Source: JBAZJN01 sp041651295
GTDB taxonomy: Bacteria; Patescibacteriota; UBA1384; XYA2-FULL-43-10; CAINNR01
Direction of reading: 5' to 3'
Length of the DNA stretch: 5,827 nucleotides
Assembly: GCA_041651295.1 (NCBI GenBank)
Contig: JBAZJN010000039.1
Span: forward strand, 1 to 5,827
Under the pieces are notes generated by a model, which was not told the origin of the DNA, ran no database searches, and was given only the letters and a program-made list of their open reading frames with translations. Of the stretch, positions 1-5,353 are shown one piece after another; the stretch's first letter is position 1; each line of letters begins with the position of its first letter. The position numbers and the translations under genes were made by a program.

Positions 1-516
1 GATGATAATTCTTTTAACTTTAGCCAAACTTGGGGAGCTCTAACACCGGTCTGGACAACGGAGATAGTAACGATTGCTTTAAGTGAAAAATATTTACCGG
101 TTGAGGGTACCGATTTGAAAAATTATTTGCCTTTATCCGATCCGGAGGTACCACCGGTTATACCAGATCAGGAACCAAGGGAAGAACCGAAAGAACCGAC
201 AGAGAGCATTAATTTTGAGAATGTTATTATCCAAGAGCCGCCGGTTAAAAATAAAAATCAATCCTCGGCAATTAAAAAGACAAAAAAGATAACAATTATT
301 CCGCCGGAAAATACTGCTGATACTGAAAAATTAGGCGCAACGGAGGATAACAATAATTCTTTCGCCGATTTTTCAGCAGAAAACAACGGGGAAGTCCAAG
401 GGATAACCACCGATCAAAAAGTACCGATTAATTGGTTTTTTGTTGTTATCTTAGGAATAATCGGTACAATTATCGGCATCGGGGTTGTAATATTTATTTA
501 TCACAAAAATGATTAG
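1..516 (+). CDS. C-terminal part of a membrane-anchored surface protein, possibly prenyltransferase-fold repeat type
   Basis: The frame is open from the first base, so the gene starts outside the window and the visible 171 residues are its C-terminus; the TTG at 115 is an ordinary internal leucine codon. Residues 10-36 (W-G-A-L-T-P-V-W-T-T-E-I-V-T-I-A-L, then Y-L-P-V) resemble the last helical repeat of prenyltransferase/squalene-cyclase-like alpha/alpha-barrel proteins, whose repeats typically end in T-A-x-A-L-x-A-L followed by P-V. Residues 45-140 form a Pro/Glu/Asn/Lys-rich, probably disordered linker. One membrane helix (about 145-167) is followed by a short charged tail (H-K-N-D), so most of the chain is probably extracytoplasmic. 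The stop overlaps the next gene, a DUF4430 protein, by 8 nt. In intrinsic factor and transcobalamin an alpha/alpha barrel is joined to a DUF4430-like domain, which supports the fold guess. The coding call is firm; the family call is an inference from about 30 residues. Confidence 0.8.
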   Translation, partial: DDNSFNFSQTWGALTPVWTTEIVTIALSEKYLPVEGTDLKNYLPLSDPEVPPVIPDQEPREEPKEPTESINFENVIIQEPPVKNKNQSSAIKKTKKITIIPPENTADTEKLGATEDNNNSFADFSAENNGEVQGITTDQKVPINWFFVVILGIIGTIIGIGVVIFIYHKND

Positions 517-1291
517 ATTGTTTTTCATTTTTTCAATACTGTTGATCGTCATTTCTCCTCAAACAGTCGAGGCTAGCCAAGCCGCTTTGGTGATAAAGTC
601 ACTCGACGGAACCGAAAAGAGTTTTTGCTTGGATTTTAATGAGCAATCAATCAGCGGTTTAGATTTGCTTAAAAGGAATCAATTAAATCCGATTCTAGAT
701 AACGGATTTTTGATTGAAATCAGTGAAGAACGAGCAAAATCAGGCTGGGGCGGCAACGCTTATGACGATTACTGGTCTTATTGGCAAAATCAAAACGGGA
801 GCTGGGTTTACTCGCGCGCCGGTGCCCAGTACTCAAAAATTATCGACGGCTCGCTTTGGGGCTGGCAAAGAGGGGATAGCAACTTAAAAATTTCTAACTA
901 CAGTTTTTCTCTAGTTTGTCCCGAAAAGACTGTCCTCAAAGATGAGGGCCAGAACAATCCGGTCGCAGATAATCTAAAAAGTGATAATGTCCCCATAACC
1001 GAAGATTCGCAGCCCGGCGAAATTCAACCGGAAAAGACGAAAGAATACACACCGAAAAATCAGCCGGACGAAAATTCAATAGCCGAAAAAAATAAAACTG
1101 AAAGCGTCGTCAACAACAACGAAGCCCCGACATCGGAAAATAATGTCGATCAAGGGAAAGTTGCCGGAGCGACAGATAATCAAGAATCGAAGTTACCAAA
1201 CATATATTATTTGATATTACTTAGCGGGGGATTGTTTGGGGTGCTTGCCAGCATAGCCTATATTAAGCTGTTTATCAGAAAATCAAAATAG
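509..1291 (+). CDS. Secreted, membrane-anchored DUF4430 (transcobalamin-C-like) domain protein
   Basis: The 260-residue product has a signal peptide (1-22, cleavage likely after V-E-A), a DUF4430-like domain (about 24-137), a 90-residue Asp/Glu/Asn/Lys/Pro-rich linker, one membrane helix (232-252) and a basic tail (R-K-S-K). The domain shows the family's signature: D-D-Y-W-S-Y-W-Q-N at 86-94, G-S-W at 97-99, the S-R-A-G-A turn at 102-106, and D-G-S-L-W-G-W at 113-119. C40 and C137 lie at the two ends of the domain and could form a disulfide outside the cell. DUF4430 is the beta-domain found at the C-terminus of intrinsic factor/transcobalamin and in bacterial surface proteins; a corrinoid or other small ligand is possible but not shown. 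The ATG overlaps the upstream stop by 8 nt and lacks a close Shine-Dalgarno site, so translation is probably coupled to the first gene. V-A-G-A-T at 218-222 and L-P-N at 229-231 lie just before the helix. Confidence 0.85.
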   Translation: MIRLFFIFSILLIVISPQTVEASQAALVIKSLDGTEKSFCLDFNEQSISGLDLLKRNQLNPILDNGFLIEISEERAKSGWGGNAYDDYWSYWQNQNGSWVYSRAGAQYSKIIDGSLWGWQRGDSNLKISNYSFSLVCPEKTVLKDEGQNNPVADNLKSDNVPITEDSQPGEIQPEKTKEYTPKNQPDENSIAEKNKTESVVNNNEAPTSENNVDQGKVAGATDNQESKLPNIYYLILLSGGLFGVLASIAYIKLFIRKSK

Positions 1292-1329
1292 AGTATTCTT
1301 GTTATAAGAAATATAAAGAACGGATATTA

Positions 1330-2136
1330 ATGATTGTTAAAAGGAATCCGATTCGAGGAACGGATAAAAAAAAATTGCCACCGTTGGTGGTTTTGTTGTT
1401 GTTGGTCGTTATCGTTATTTTAGTTAAACTTTCATTTTTCACTCCCGAAAGCGGTACCGAGAGTGCCGAATCGAAAACCGAAAATTCATCTGTAAGTGCC
1501 GAATCCGATGATAGCGCTGAATCTGATAAAGAAAAAAAAGAAGTCGTCTGCCTTGATCCCGGCCATGGGGGAATTGATCTTGGGGCAAGCGCCAGTGGAA
1601 TTGTCGAAAAAGAGATTAATTTATTTGTCGCTACCGAAATTCGTAAAAGCCTCGAGGCAAGCAATTATCAAGTTTTTTTGACGCGGACAACCAACGAAGA
1701 ATCCCTTTCGCGAGCTGATCGTTATGAATTTTGCAATCAAAAAAAGGCTTCAATTTTAGTCTCAATTCATCATAATACTTATGAAGATGATAGTTCGGTT
1801 GATTATAGTACCGCACTTTACTACACCGAGGCCGATCAAATTCTTTCGGGACGGATTTTAGATCGAGTAGCGGAAAAGTTGTCCTTAAGAAATGCCGGAA
1901 TCGCTTTCTTTAACAGCGGAATTTTAAGTAAATCGGCGATGCCGGCGACAATCCTCGAATCTTTTTTTATTACCAATAAAAATGAACAAAATTTGTTGGC
2001 TGAATCCGATGAACGTTTAATTTTGGAAGCAATAGCAATTGCTGAAGGGATAAATGATTATTTTGCCTTGCCGAAAGATTATCAGCCACCGATCGACTCT
2101 AACCCTCTAGTCATCGATCGGGCGGACTACAATTAA
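1330..2136 (+). CDS. Membrane-anchored N-acetylmuramoyl-L-alanine amidase (Amidase_3, zinc-dependent)
   Basis: This enzyme family cleaves the amide bond between N-acetylmuramic acid and L-alanine in peptidoglycan. The 268-residue protein has a basic cytoplasmic N-terminus, one membrane helix (about 18-34), a low-complexity linker with repeated S-A-E-S units (40-70), and an Amidase_3 catalytic domain (72-245). Expected zinc ligands are present: H79 in D-P-G-H-G-G, E93 in V-E-K-E-I-N, and H147 in S-I-H-H-N. The catalytic glutamate is E210 in T-I-L-E-S-F-F-I-T-N. A short Pro-rich tail follows. There is no SPOR, LysM or AMIN cell-wall-binding domain, so the membrane helix probably positions the enzyme at the outer face. 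The gene starts 38 nt after the DUF4430 gene and probably shares its transcript. The ATG is preceded only by a weak purine stretch. It could serve daughter-cell separation, wall remodelling or surface attachment; the sequence does not decide. Confidence 0.93.
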   Translation: MIVKRNPIRGTDKKKLPPLVVLLLLVVIVILVKLSFFTPESGTESAESKTENSSVSAESDDSAESDKEKKEVVCLDPGHGGIDLGASASGIVEKEINLFVATEIRKSLEASNYQVFLTRTTNEESLSRADRYEFCNQKKASILVSIHHNTYEDDSSVDYSTALYYTEADQILSGRILDRVAEKLSLRNAGIAFFNSGILSKSAMPATILESFFITNKNEQNLLAESDERLILEAIAIAEGINDYFALPKDYQPPIDSNPLVIDRADYN

Positions 2137-2137
2137 A

Positions 2138-2179
2138 AAGAACTAGACCGCCGGTTGCCCGGCGGTCTAGCGGGTTCTT
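2138..2179. terminator. Shared hairpin terminator between convergent genes
   Basis: A perfect 12-bp stem (2143-2154 with 2159-2170) closes a 4-nt loop. An outer 6-bp extension (2138-2143 with 2174-2179, partly competing at base 2143) surrounds it with a 4-nt bulge. Read on the minus strand, the stem is followed by TTCTTTTTAATT, a good U-tract, so it is best oriented for the small minus-strand gene that ends at 2199. It sits directly behind the amidase stop, but no T-run follows on the plus strand, so plus-strand termination would be weaker or would need another factor. Confidence 0.85.
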
Positions 2180-2198
2180 GAGACGAGGCGCGAGGTCT

Positions 2199-2429
2199 CT
2201 ACGGAAAGGGATCCTTCGAGTAGAAGGCCACTAACGAGACAAGAAGACCAATCGGTATGCTGGCCATTCCTACCCAGAACAGTATGAGAAGATATTGATG
2301 TTCTTGTGCGGGAGTGAAGACTATGTCGTTAGTACCGGCTCCCATTGCAGCAGCAACTAGAAGAAAGGCAACGACCGAGTACAGCAACCAATTCCCGATG
2401 AACAGCGCGATTTTCTTGACCTTCGACAT
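2199..2429 (-). CDS. Small two-helix membrane protein, unknown function
   Basis: A 76-residue protein not recognised as a member of any family. It has a short basic N-terminus (M-S-K-V-K-K), a first membrane helix at about 8-30 containing small residues (A-A-A-M-G-A-G), a polar loop (32-45) and a second helix at about 46-68, then a short tail ending D-P-F-P. The basic N-terminus suggests both ends are cytoplasmic. The ATG is well supported by GGAGG at 2437-2441, 7 nt upstream, a far stronger Shine-Dalgarno site than those of the large AT-rich genes nearby. The stop lies 19 nt before a strong hairpin terminator. Codons are less AT-biased at the third position than in the kinase/DUF1846 pair upstream. 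A separate unit is likely, because an apparent terminator (2498-2533) lies between it and the kinase gene. Confidence 0.72.
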   Translation of the reverse strand: MSKVKKIALFIGNWLLYSVVAFLLVAAAMGAGTNDIVFTPAQEHQYLLILFWVGMASIPIGLLVSLVAFYSKDPFP

Positions 2430-2436
2430 CGCTGTG

Positions 2437-2441
2437 CCTCC
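2437..2441 (-). promoter_or_regulatory. Strong Shine-Dalgarno site of the small membrane protein gene
   Basis: The minus strand reads GGAGG followed by 7 nt and ATG. It fixes the start of the 76-residue gene and contrasts with the weak sites of the larger genes in the window. Confidence 0.8.
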
Positions 2442-2463
2442 AAAACGGAATCATCTGCCTAGC

Positions 2464-2497
2464 TGACTTTTATCACAATGCAAACATTTTAGCAACT
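2464..2497 (-). promoter_or_regulatory. Possible promoter of the small membrane protein gene
   Basis: The minus strand carries an extended -10-like TGTGATAAA (about 2469-2477) with TTGCTA (2491-2496) 15-16 nt upstream. It lies just beyond the terminator of the kinase gene and ahead of the GGAGG site, where a separate promoter would be expected. The match is only partial and the spacing short, so this is tentative. Confidence 0.35.
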
Positions 2498-2533
2498 AAA
2501 AAAACCCAATCGAATTTTTCAAAATCGGTTGGG
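2498..2533 (-). terminator. Probable terminator downstream of the kinase gene
   Basis: Inverted arms at 2505-2513 and 2525-2533 pair over 9 positions with one mismatch (A-C on the minus transcript). On the minus strand the second arm ends in GGG and runs straight into TTTTTT, the usual form of an intrinsic terminator. It lies about 100 nt after the kinase stop and before the small membrane protein gene. The stretch between the kinase stop and this hairpin (2534-2636) holds no gene that I can see. Confidence 0.65.
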
Positions 2534-2636
2534 AGTCATTGATAAAAATAATCTTATCACTAATTTTCAGTTTTTTTTGTCATCAAAGAGACGGCAGTCA
2601 ATTATTTTTTTGAATGGAGTTTAGTGGAGATTGAAG

Positions 2637-3212
2637 TTATAAATCATTTTTTAGCTTGTTCATTATTTTAGAAATAGTGCTTTCTATTACATTTGAATTA
2701 TCAATAATTATCGGGTTGAAGCTTATAAATGCTTCTTCTTTTAGACAAAGTTCATTCCCATTATGCTTTTCTAGCAAATCGGATTTTTGATTTCTATCCC
2801 TACCCTTAATACGCTTAAGCCTTAATTCCTCCGAAAGAGTTATAAGAAAAAAATAATCTGGCCATATTATAGGTAGTAAGGTTAAATTTAAGCAATCCAG
2901 GTTGGCTTTGTAAGCTGTATGGTGGGCTAATGTTGAGAAAATTGAGCGATCGGAAATTACCCAGAATTTCTTAAGCAATTCGGCTATGATATGACTCTTA
3001 TGTATCGATGATGATAAATAAAAGAAAAGACTTGAATTAATATCGATGTTCTTAATAAATGGTTTAATCAAGTTATGGCCAGAATCTTTCTTTTCAATCT
3101 CTTCAAAAATAATTACCGGAACCTTGTTTTTACAAAGTTCATCTTTGAGCTTTCTTGCCAAGGTTGACTTTCCAACGCCATCAATTCCTTCTAAAGCAAT
3201 GTATTTATTCAT
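2637..3212 (-). CDS. Thymidylate-kinase-like P-loop nucleotide kinase
   Basis: A 191-residue cytoplasmic kinase of the dTMP kinase / deoxynucleoside kinase superfamily. The N-terminus I-A-L-E-G-I-D-G-V-G-K-S-T (5-17) is the P-loop typical of thymidylate kinases. D88-R89-S90 matches the D-R-[YFS] substrate-site motif, W-P-D-Y-F-F-L (117-123) matches the strand after it, and R134-x3-R138-x-R140 lies where the arginine-rich LID is expected. It departs from canonical Tmk: the usual R-E-P after the second strand is F-E-E-I (36-39), the DRY motif is D-R-S, and the protein is slightly short (Tmk is about 200-215). It may phosphorylate another (deoxy)nucleotide or be a divergent Tmk. Its ATG overlaps the stop of the DUF1846 gene (ATGA), so the two are translationally coupled and probably act together. 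Confidence 0.88.
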   Translation of the reverse strand: MNKYIALEGIDGVGKSTLARKLKDELCKNKVPVIIFEEIEKKDSGHNLIKPFIKNIDINSSLFFYLSSSIHKSHIIAELLKKFWVISDRSIFSTLAHHTAYKANLDCLNLTLLPIIWPDYFFLITLSEELRLKRIKGRDRNQKSDLLEKHNGNELCLKEEAFISFNPIIIDNSNVIESTISKIMNKLKNDL

Positions 3213-4234
3213 AGCATCCCAATAATTTCCCTTGTCCGATCGAGAACTTTTTGGTCTTCAATTCCTTCGGCTACTTCATGTTTATAACGAATAATTCTGC
3301 GAGCAATTTCAGCTGCCGCTTCTTTTCGAACTATTTGATCATTAATAATTCCACAAGTGAGCATATTGATACCCATGTTAGTCGCCGATGATAGTTTTCT
3401 TAAATGGACTCCCTCAATAGGGAAATTTAAAGCGAGACGTTTTAAAATTTCATAGTTTTCAATATCACGGTTGTAAGAAGTTGCCTTGCCATGACGGATA
3501 TCGCGCATTACTACATCGAAAAAATCCGCCGAGGCTGCCATGTATGCCAAATTTATCGGATGGCTAATATCTAAATCATGGACTGGATAAGTTTCGAATT
3601 TCAGATAATCAGGCGAACAACCATTGTTCATTTCGTGGTAGAGCTGATTAACGACTATACCGAATTTGCCGCTTCCTCCTCCTGGTCCAATAATCGAAAC
3701 TATTTTTCCATCAACAGGGATAAAGGGATTTTTTGAAAACTCGGTCATTTTAAATTTATTTTCTTTATAACCGTCGAATGCAAAAAAATTATAGCAAGTA
3801 ATCCCTTTTTTCTGCAGTTTCTTTGCCAGGTTTTGTACACGGTTTGAAATTGGCTCATTGAAGCGCAGCAAGCTAATAACAACTTTTGTAACTTTTAGTC
3901 CACGCTTCGAAAGAGCCTCTAAAGTTCTAAGAGTTTCTATGTCATATGAGCAATCGAAATCACCACGTATTCGGCCCCTGTTAATATCCTTACCGGACAC
4001 AACAAAAATTAAATCGCCATTTCCCTGGACAATTTCCTTGAGAATTTCTAGTTTAGCATCTTCACGGTAGCCGGGCAGAACTCTTGCCGAGTGACGATCC
4101 TGAATCAGTTTTCCGCCGAACTCAATATATAAACGATTAGCTCGTTTCTTTTTAAGAAGATATTTAATTTTTTTAACTTGAGCTGATATGTATCGATCTG
4201 TATCAAAACCCAGTTCATCTTGATTAAGTGCCAT
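3209..4234 (-). CDS. UPF0371/DUF1846 family protein, N-terminal domain only
   Basis: Strong matches to remembered UPF0371 (DUF1846) signatures run along the 341 residues: G-F-D-x3-Y-x3-Q (9-19), L-Y-I-E-F-G-G-K-L (35-43), H-S-A-R-V-L-P-G (48-55), I-R-G-D (89-92), a glycine-rich P-loop-like G-P-G-G-G-S-G-K (183-190), Q-L-Y-H-E (197-201), F-E-T-Y-P-V (213-218), H-P-I-N-L-A-Y (225-231), Y-N-R-D (254-257) and N-M-G-I-N-M (286-291). The family has solved structures but no settled function that I know of. Members are usually about 490-500 residues; this one stops after the N-terminal domain. I start at the ATG at 4234 because the family begins close to G-F-D-x3-Y and AGGG lies just upstream. An in-frame GTG at 4258 would add 8 residues but has no Shine-Dalgarno site. 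A kinase gene follows with a 4-nt overlap. Confidence 0.9.
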   Translation of the reverse strand: MALNQDELGFDTDRYISAQVKKIKYLLKKKRANRLYIEFGGKLIQDRHSARVLPGYREDAKLEILKEIVQGNGDLIFVVSGKDINRGRIRGDFDCSYDIETLRTLEALSKRGLKVTKVVISLLRFNEPISNRVQNLAKKLQKKGITCYNFFAFDGYKENKFKMTEFSKNPFIPVDGKIVSIIGPGGGSGKFGIVVNQLYHEMNNGCSPDYLKFETYPVHDLDISHPINLAYMAASADFFDVVMRDIRHGKATSYNRDIENYEILKRLALNFPIEGVHLRKLSSATNMGINMLTCGIINDQIVRKEAAAEIARRIIRYKHEVAEGIEDQKVLDRTREIIGML

Positions 4235-4258
4235 TTTTACCCTAAAAAATAGCTCCAC

Positions 4259-4299
4259 TAAAAAAAATCAATTGAGAATACTCTGATCTCAAAATTGAT
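4259..4299 (-). promoter_or_regulatory. Leader hairpin with T-tract: possible attenuator of the DUF1846-kinase operon
   Basis: On the minus strand, arms 4287-4299 and 4268-4278 pair over 11 bp with a 2-nt bulge and a roughly 8-nt loop. The second arm runs straight into TTTTTTTT. The structure lies between a putative promoter and the start codon, so it could end transcription early. It could instead be the terminator of an upstream transcript. Confidence 0.5.
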
Positions 4300-4306
4300 T
4301 AACTTC

Positions 4307-4335
4307 AGACTATTCTTTTAAACATTGGCTGTCAA
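4307..4335 (-). promoter_or_regulatory. Putative promoter of the DUF1846-kinase operon
   Basis: The minus strand carries a consensus -35 TTGACA (4330-4335), a 17-nt spacer and TAGTCT (4307-4312) as a weaker -10. Transcription would start near 4300, at the base of the leader hairpin. The perfect -35 and ideal spacing support it; the -10 matches only partly. Confidence 0.5.
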
Positions 4336-4394
4336 TAGTACATAAAGAGACGTTTGGGAATATCAACGTGAATAATAAAACTTGTCGAAAATAC

Positions 4395-4425
4395 AATAAT
4401 AAGTAGTCCTAGGCTATTTATTATT
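4395..4425. repeat. 31-bp inverted repeat centred on CCTAGG
   Basis: Arms 4395-4406 and 4414-4425 pair over 12 positions with one G-T, and the centre CCTAGG is itself palindromic. It sits about 90 nt upstream of the putative promoter of the DUF1846 operon. It could be a protein-binding site or a hairpin; no clear T-run follows on either strand. Confidence 0.6.
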
Positions 4426-4440
4426 TATCTAGCTTGTTAT

Positions 4441-4547
4441 TCCGTAGCTTACTTGCCGGCCGTAACTCTAGTGAAGGTCGGAGCGAAGGATGGTCGAGGA
4501 CTGCCTGCCCCGTACCGAACTTCATTCTGGTGCTGGGGTTAGAACCT
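4441..4547. repeat. Repeat-derived non-coding segment with first copy of the 21-nt direct repeat
   Basis: A more GC-rich stretch without a plausible gene. It starts with TCCGTAGC and contains GCGAAGGA at 4483-4490, a degenerate palindromic pair. CGAAGGATGG at 4484-4493 recurs at 5265-5274, and the 21-nt unit at 4527-4547 recurs at 5280-5300 with one difference. On the minus strand the unit reads GGTTCTAACCCCAGCACCAG after one base. Confidence 0.6.
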
Positions 4548-4583
4548 TTGACTTTGAATTAAGTCTTTCTTTGTAACGCAGAA

Positions 4584-4606
4584 CGCCCACCCTCTGAGGG
4601 TGAGCG
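4584..4606 (-). terminator. Hairpin downstream of the 4730-5056 gene
   Basis: Stem 4585-4593 with 4597-4605, extended by a C-G pair, closes a 3-nt loop. The one non-Watson-Crick position is G-U in a minus-strand transcript but A-C in a plus-strand one, so the minus orientation is favoured. The following GTTCTGCGTTAC is a poor U-tract, so terminator activity is uncertain. Confidence 0.5.
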
Positions 4607-4729
4607 CCTGTTATCAGCTAGTTGCTGGGTTGTCGGTTAGTCTTGCTCGTTGGTAGCCTTTCGCAAGGAGGCTGTCTTGCGCTGGAGCGGCGTACTCCAA
4701 CTCCATCGCCAATTCCTCGATCTAGGTTG

Positions 4730-5056
4730 TCATCGGGGGGGGGCGGCGACGGCCTTGCAGTACAGCTTCAGCGCGGTGGAGTCGTTGACACCTACCCCCT
4801 CGTCGTCGAGAAACCCTCGCTGGCAGCGCATCAGTTTCAGACGCTGTCCCACCACCAATCGACCAACATCGGTGAACAACTCAACGTCTTTGACAGCCTC
4901 AACTATCTCGGTGGTGTCCTGATCGAGCGCCAAACCGACTTCGACGACTGTACCAGAGTCATAGTTGAGTTGATGAGCCTCGACCCTGCGACCATCGAGA
5001 CACTCGATCACAGCCAGACCACTCTCGTCTTGCCGTTTGACCACTATCCCGAGCAT
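4730..5056 (-). CDS. Small protein of unknown function, 3' end possibly frameshifted
   Basis: A 108-residue product of no family I recognise. Residues 1-80 alternate hydrophobic and charged positions (G-I-V-V, L-A-V-I-E, V-V-E-V), suggesting a beta-rich, perhaps OB- or SH3-like, fold. No signal peptide or membrane segment is present. The start is well supported: GAGGA at 5064-5068 lies 7 nt before the ATG, and a good promoter (5108-5136) lies upstream. Third codon positions are G/C-rich, unlike the AT-rich genes to the left. The annotated end, A-A-P-P-R-stop, falls right in a run of nine Cs (minus strand, 4735-4743). With eight Cs the frame would stay open for 38 more codons and stop at 4618, 11 nt before a hairpin. 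The plus-strand open frames across this region are read as shadows. Confidence 0.7.
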   Translation of the reverse strand: MLGIVVKRQDESGLAVIECLDGRRVEAHQLNYDSGTVVEVGLALDQDTTEIVEAVKDVELFTDVGRLVVGQRLKLMRCQRGFLDDEGVGVNDSTALKLYCKAVAAPPR

Positions 5057-5063
5057 AAGCTGT

Positions 5064-5068
5064 TCCTC
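5064..5068 (-). promoter_or_regulatory. Shine-Dalgarno site of the 4730-5056 gene
   Basis: GAGGA on the minus strand, 7 nt before the ATG at 5056. It decides both the strand and the start of this gene against the overlapping open frames on the plus strand. Confidence 0.75.
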
Positions 5069-5107
5069 ACTTTCAGTAATAAACCCTATATTTCTGAATC
5101 CGAGGTC

Positions 5108-5136
5108 ATATTACCATAGAATCATCGATTTAACAA
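5108..5136 (-). promoter_or_regulatory. Promoter of the 4730-5056 gene
   Basis: The minus strand reads TTGTTA (5131-5136), a 17-nt spacer and TAATAT (5108-5113): near-consensus boxes at ideal spacing. They lie about 52 nt upstream of the ATG, leaving a leader of roughly 45 nt with the Shine-Dalgarno site. Confidence 0.65.
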
Positions 5137-5183
5137 GGATGAATCAGCCCAAACATTGCAACTGTAAATACTAAAATAGATGG

Positions 5184-5268
5184 TTCGACAGGCTCACCAT
5201 TTGGTTATTATAACTATATTATTTATAGTCAGAGACTATCTAATTTATTAAATCCTGATCTTGTCGAA
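5184..5268. repeat. REP-like inverted repeat with AT-rich centre
   Basis: TTCGACAGGCTCA (5184-5196) and TGATCTTGTCGAA (5256-5268) are inverted copies matching at 11 of 13 positions, 59 nt apart. The arms resemble a palindromic intergenic repeat common in many bacterial genomes (from memory). The AT-rich centre can form two mutually exclusive hairpins, ACTATA/TATAGT (5213-5229) and ATAGTC/GACTAT (5225-5239). The stretch 5137-5310 holds no gene. Confidence 0.6.
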
Positions 5269-5279
5269 GGATGGCTGGG

Positions 5280-5300
5280 CTGGTACTGGGGTTAGAACCT
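5280..5300. repeat. Second copy of the 21-nt direct repeat
   Basis: It matches 4527-4547 in 20 of 21 positions and in the same orientation. As in the first copy, CGAAGGATGG lies upstream on the plus strand, here 5 nt away instead of 33. The two copies bracket a segment of about 750 bp holding the 4730-5056 gene. Confidence 0.75.
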
Positions 5301-5308
5301 GTTTTGCT

Positions 5309-5353
5309 TTTTTAAAAAGAGAAACCGACCGCCTAAACGACCGGTAACCGGTT
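5309..5353 (-). terminator. Terminator of the 5372-5719 gene
   Basis: On the minus strand, arms 5342-5345 plus 5349-5353 pair with 5323-5331 (9 bp, 3-nt bulge), then TTTCTCTTTTT follows. It lies 18 nt after the stop, the same placement as the hairpin behind the 2199-2429 gene. Confidence 0.75.

Noticed and set aside
1302..1664. Minus-strand open frame opposite the amidase start
   Set aside because: Antisense shadow of the amidase linker and catalytic N-terminus; its serine-rich sequence mirrors the S-A-E-S codons.
3209..3212. UGA read as glycine (alternative code 25)
   Set aside because: The UGA lies in a normal ATGA overlap at the natural end of the DUF1846 domain, and read-through would meet a stop after only a few codons.
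3858..4070. Plus-strand open frame inside the DUF1846 gene
   Set aside because: It lies antisense to a well-conserved coding region with clear family motifs.
4527..4550. tRNA-like 3' end on the minus strand (GGTTCTAACC, later CACCA), possible tRNA or att site
   Set aside because: The presumed T-stem does not pair beyond two bases, the T-loop has T where a purine is expected, and no acceptor, D or anticodon arm is found.
4622..5119. 165-residue open frame on the plus strand
   Set aside because: It overlaps the minus-strand gene, has no Shine-Dalgarno site or promoter, and starts with Cys/Ser/Gly-rich sequence lacking protein-like pattern; it is best read as a shadow.
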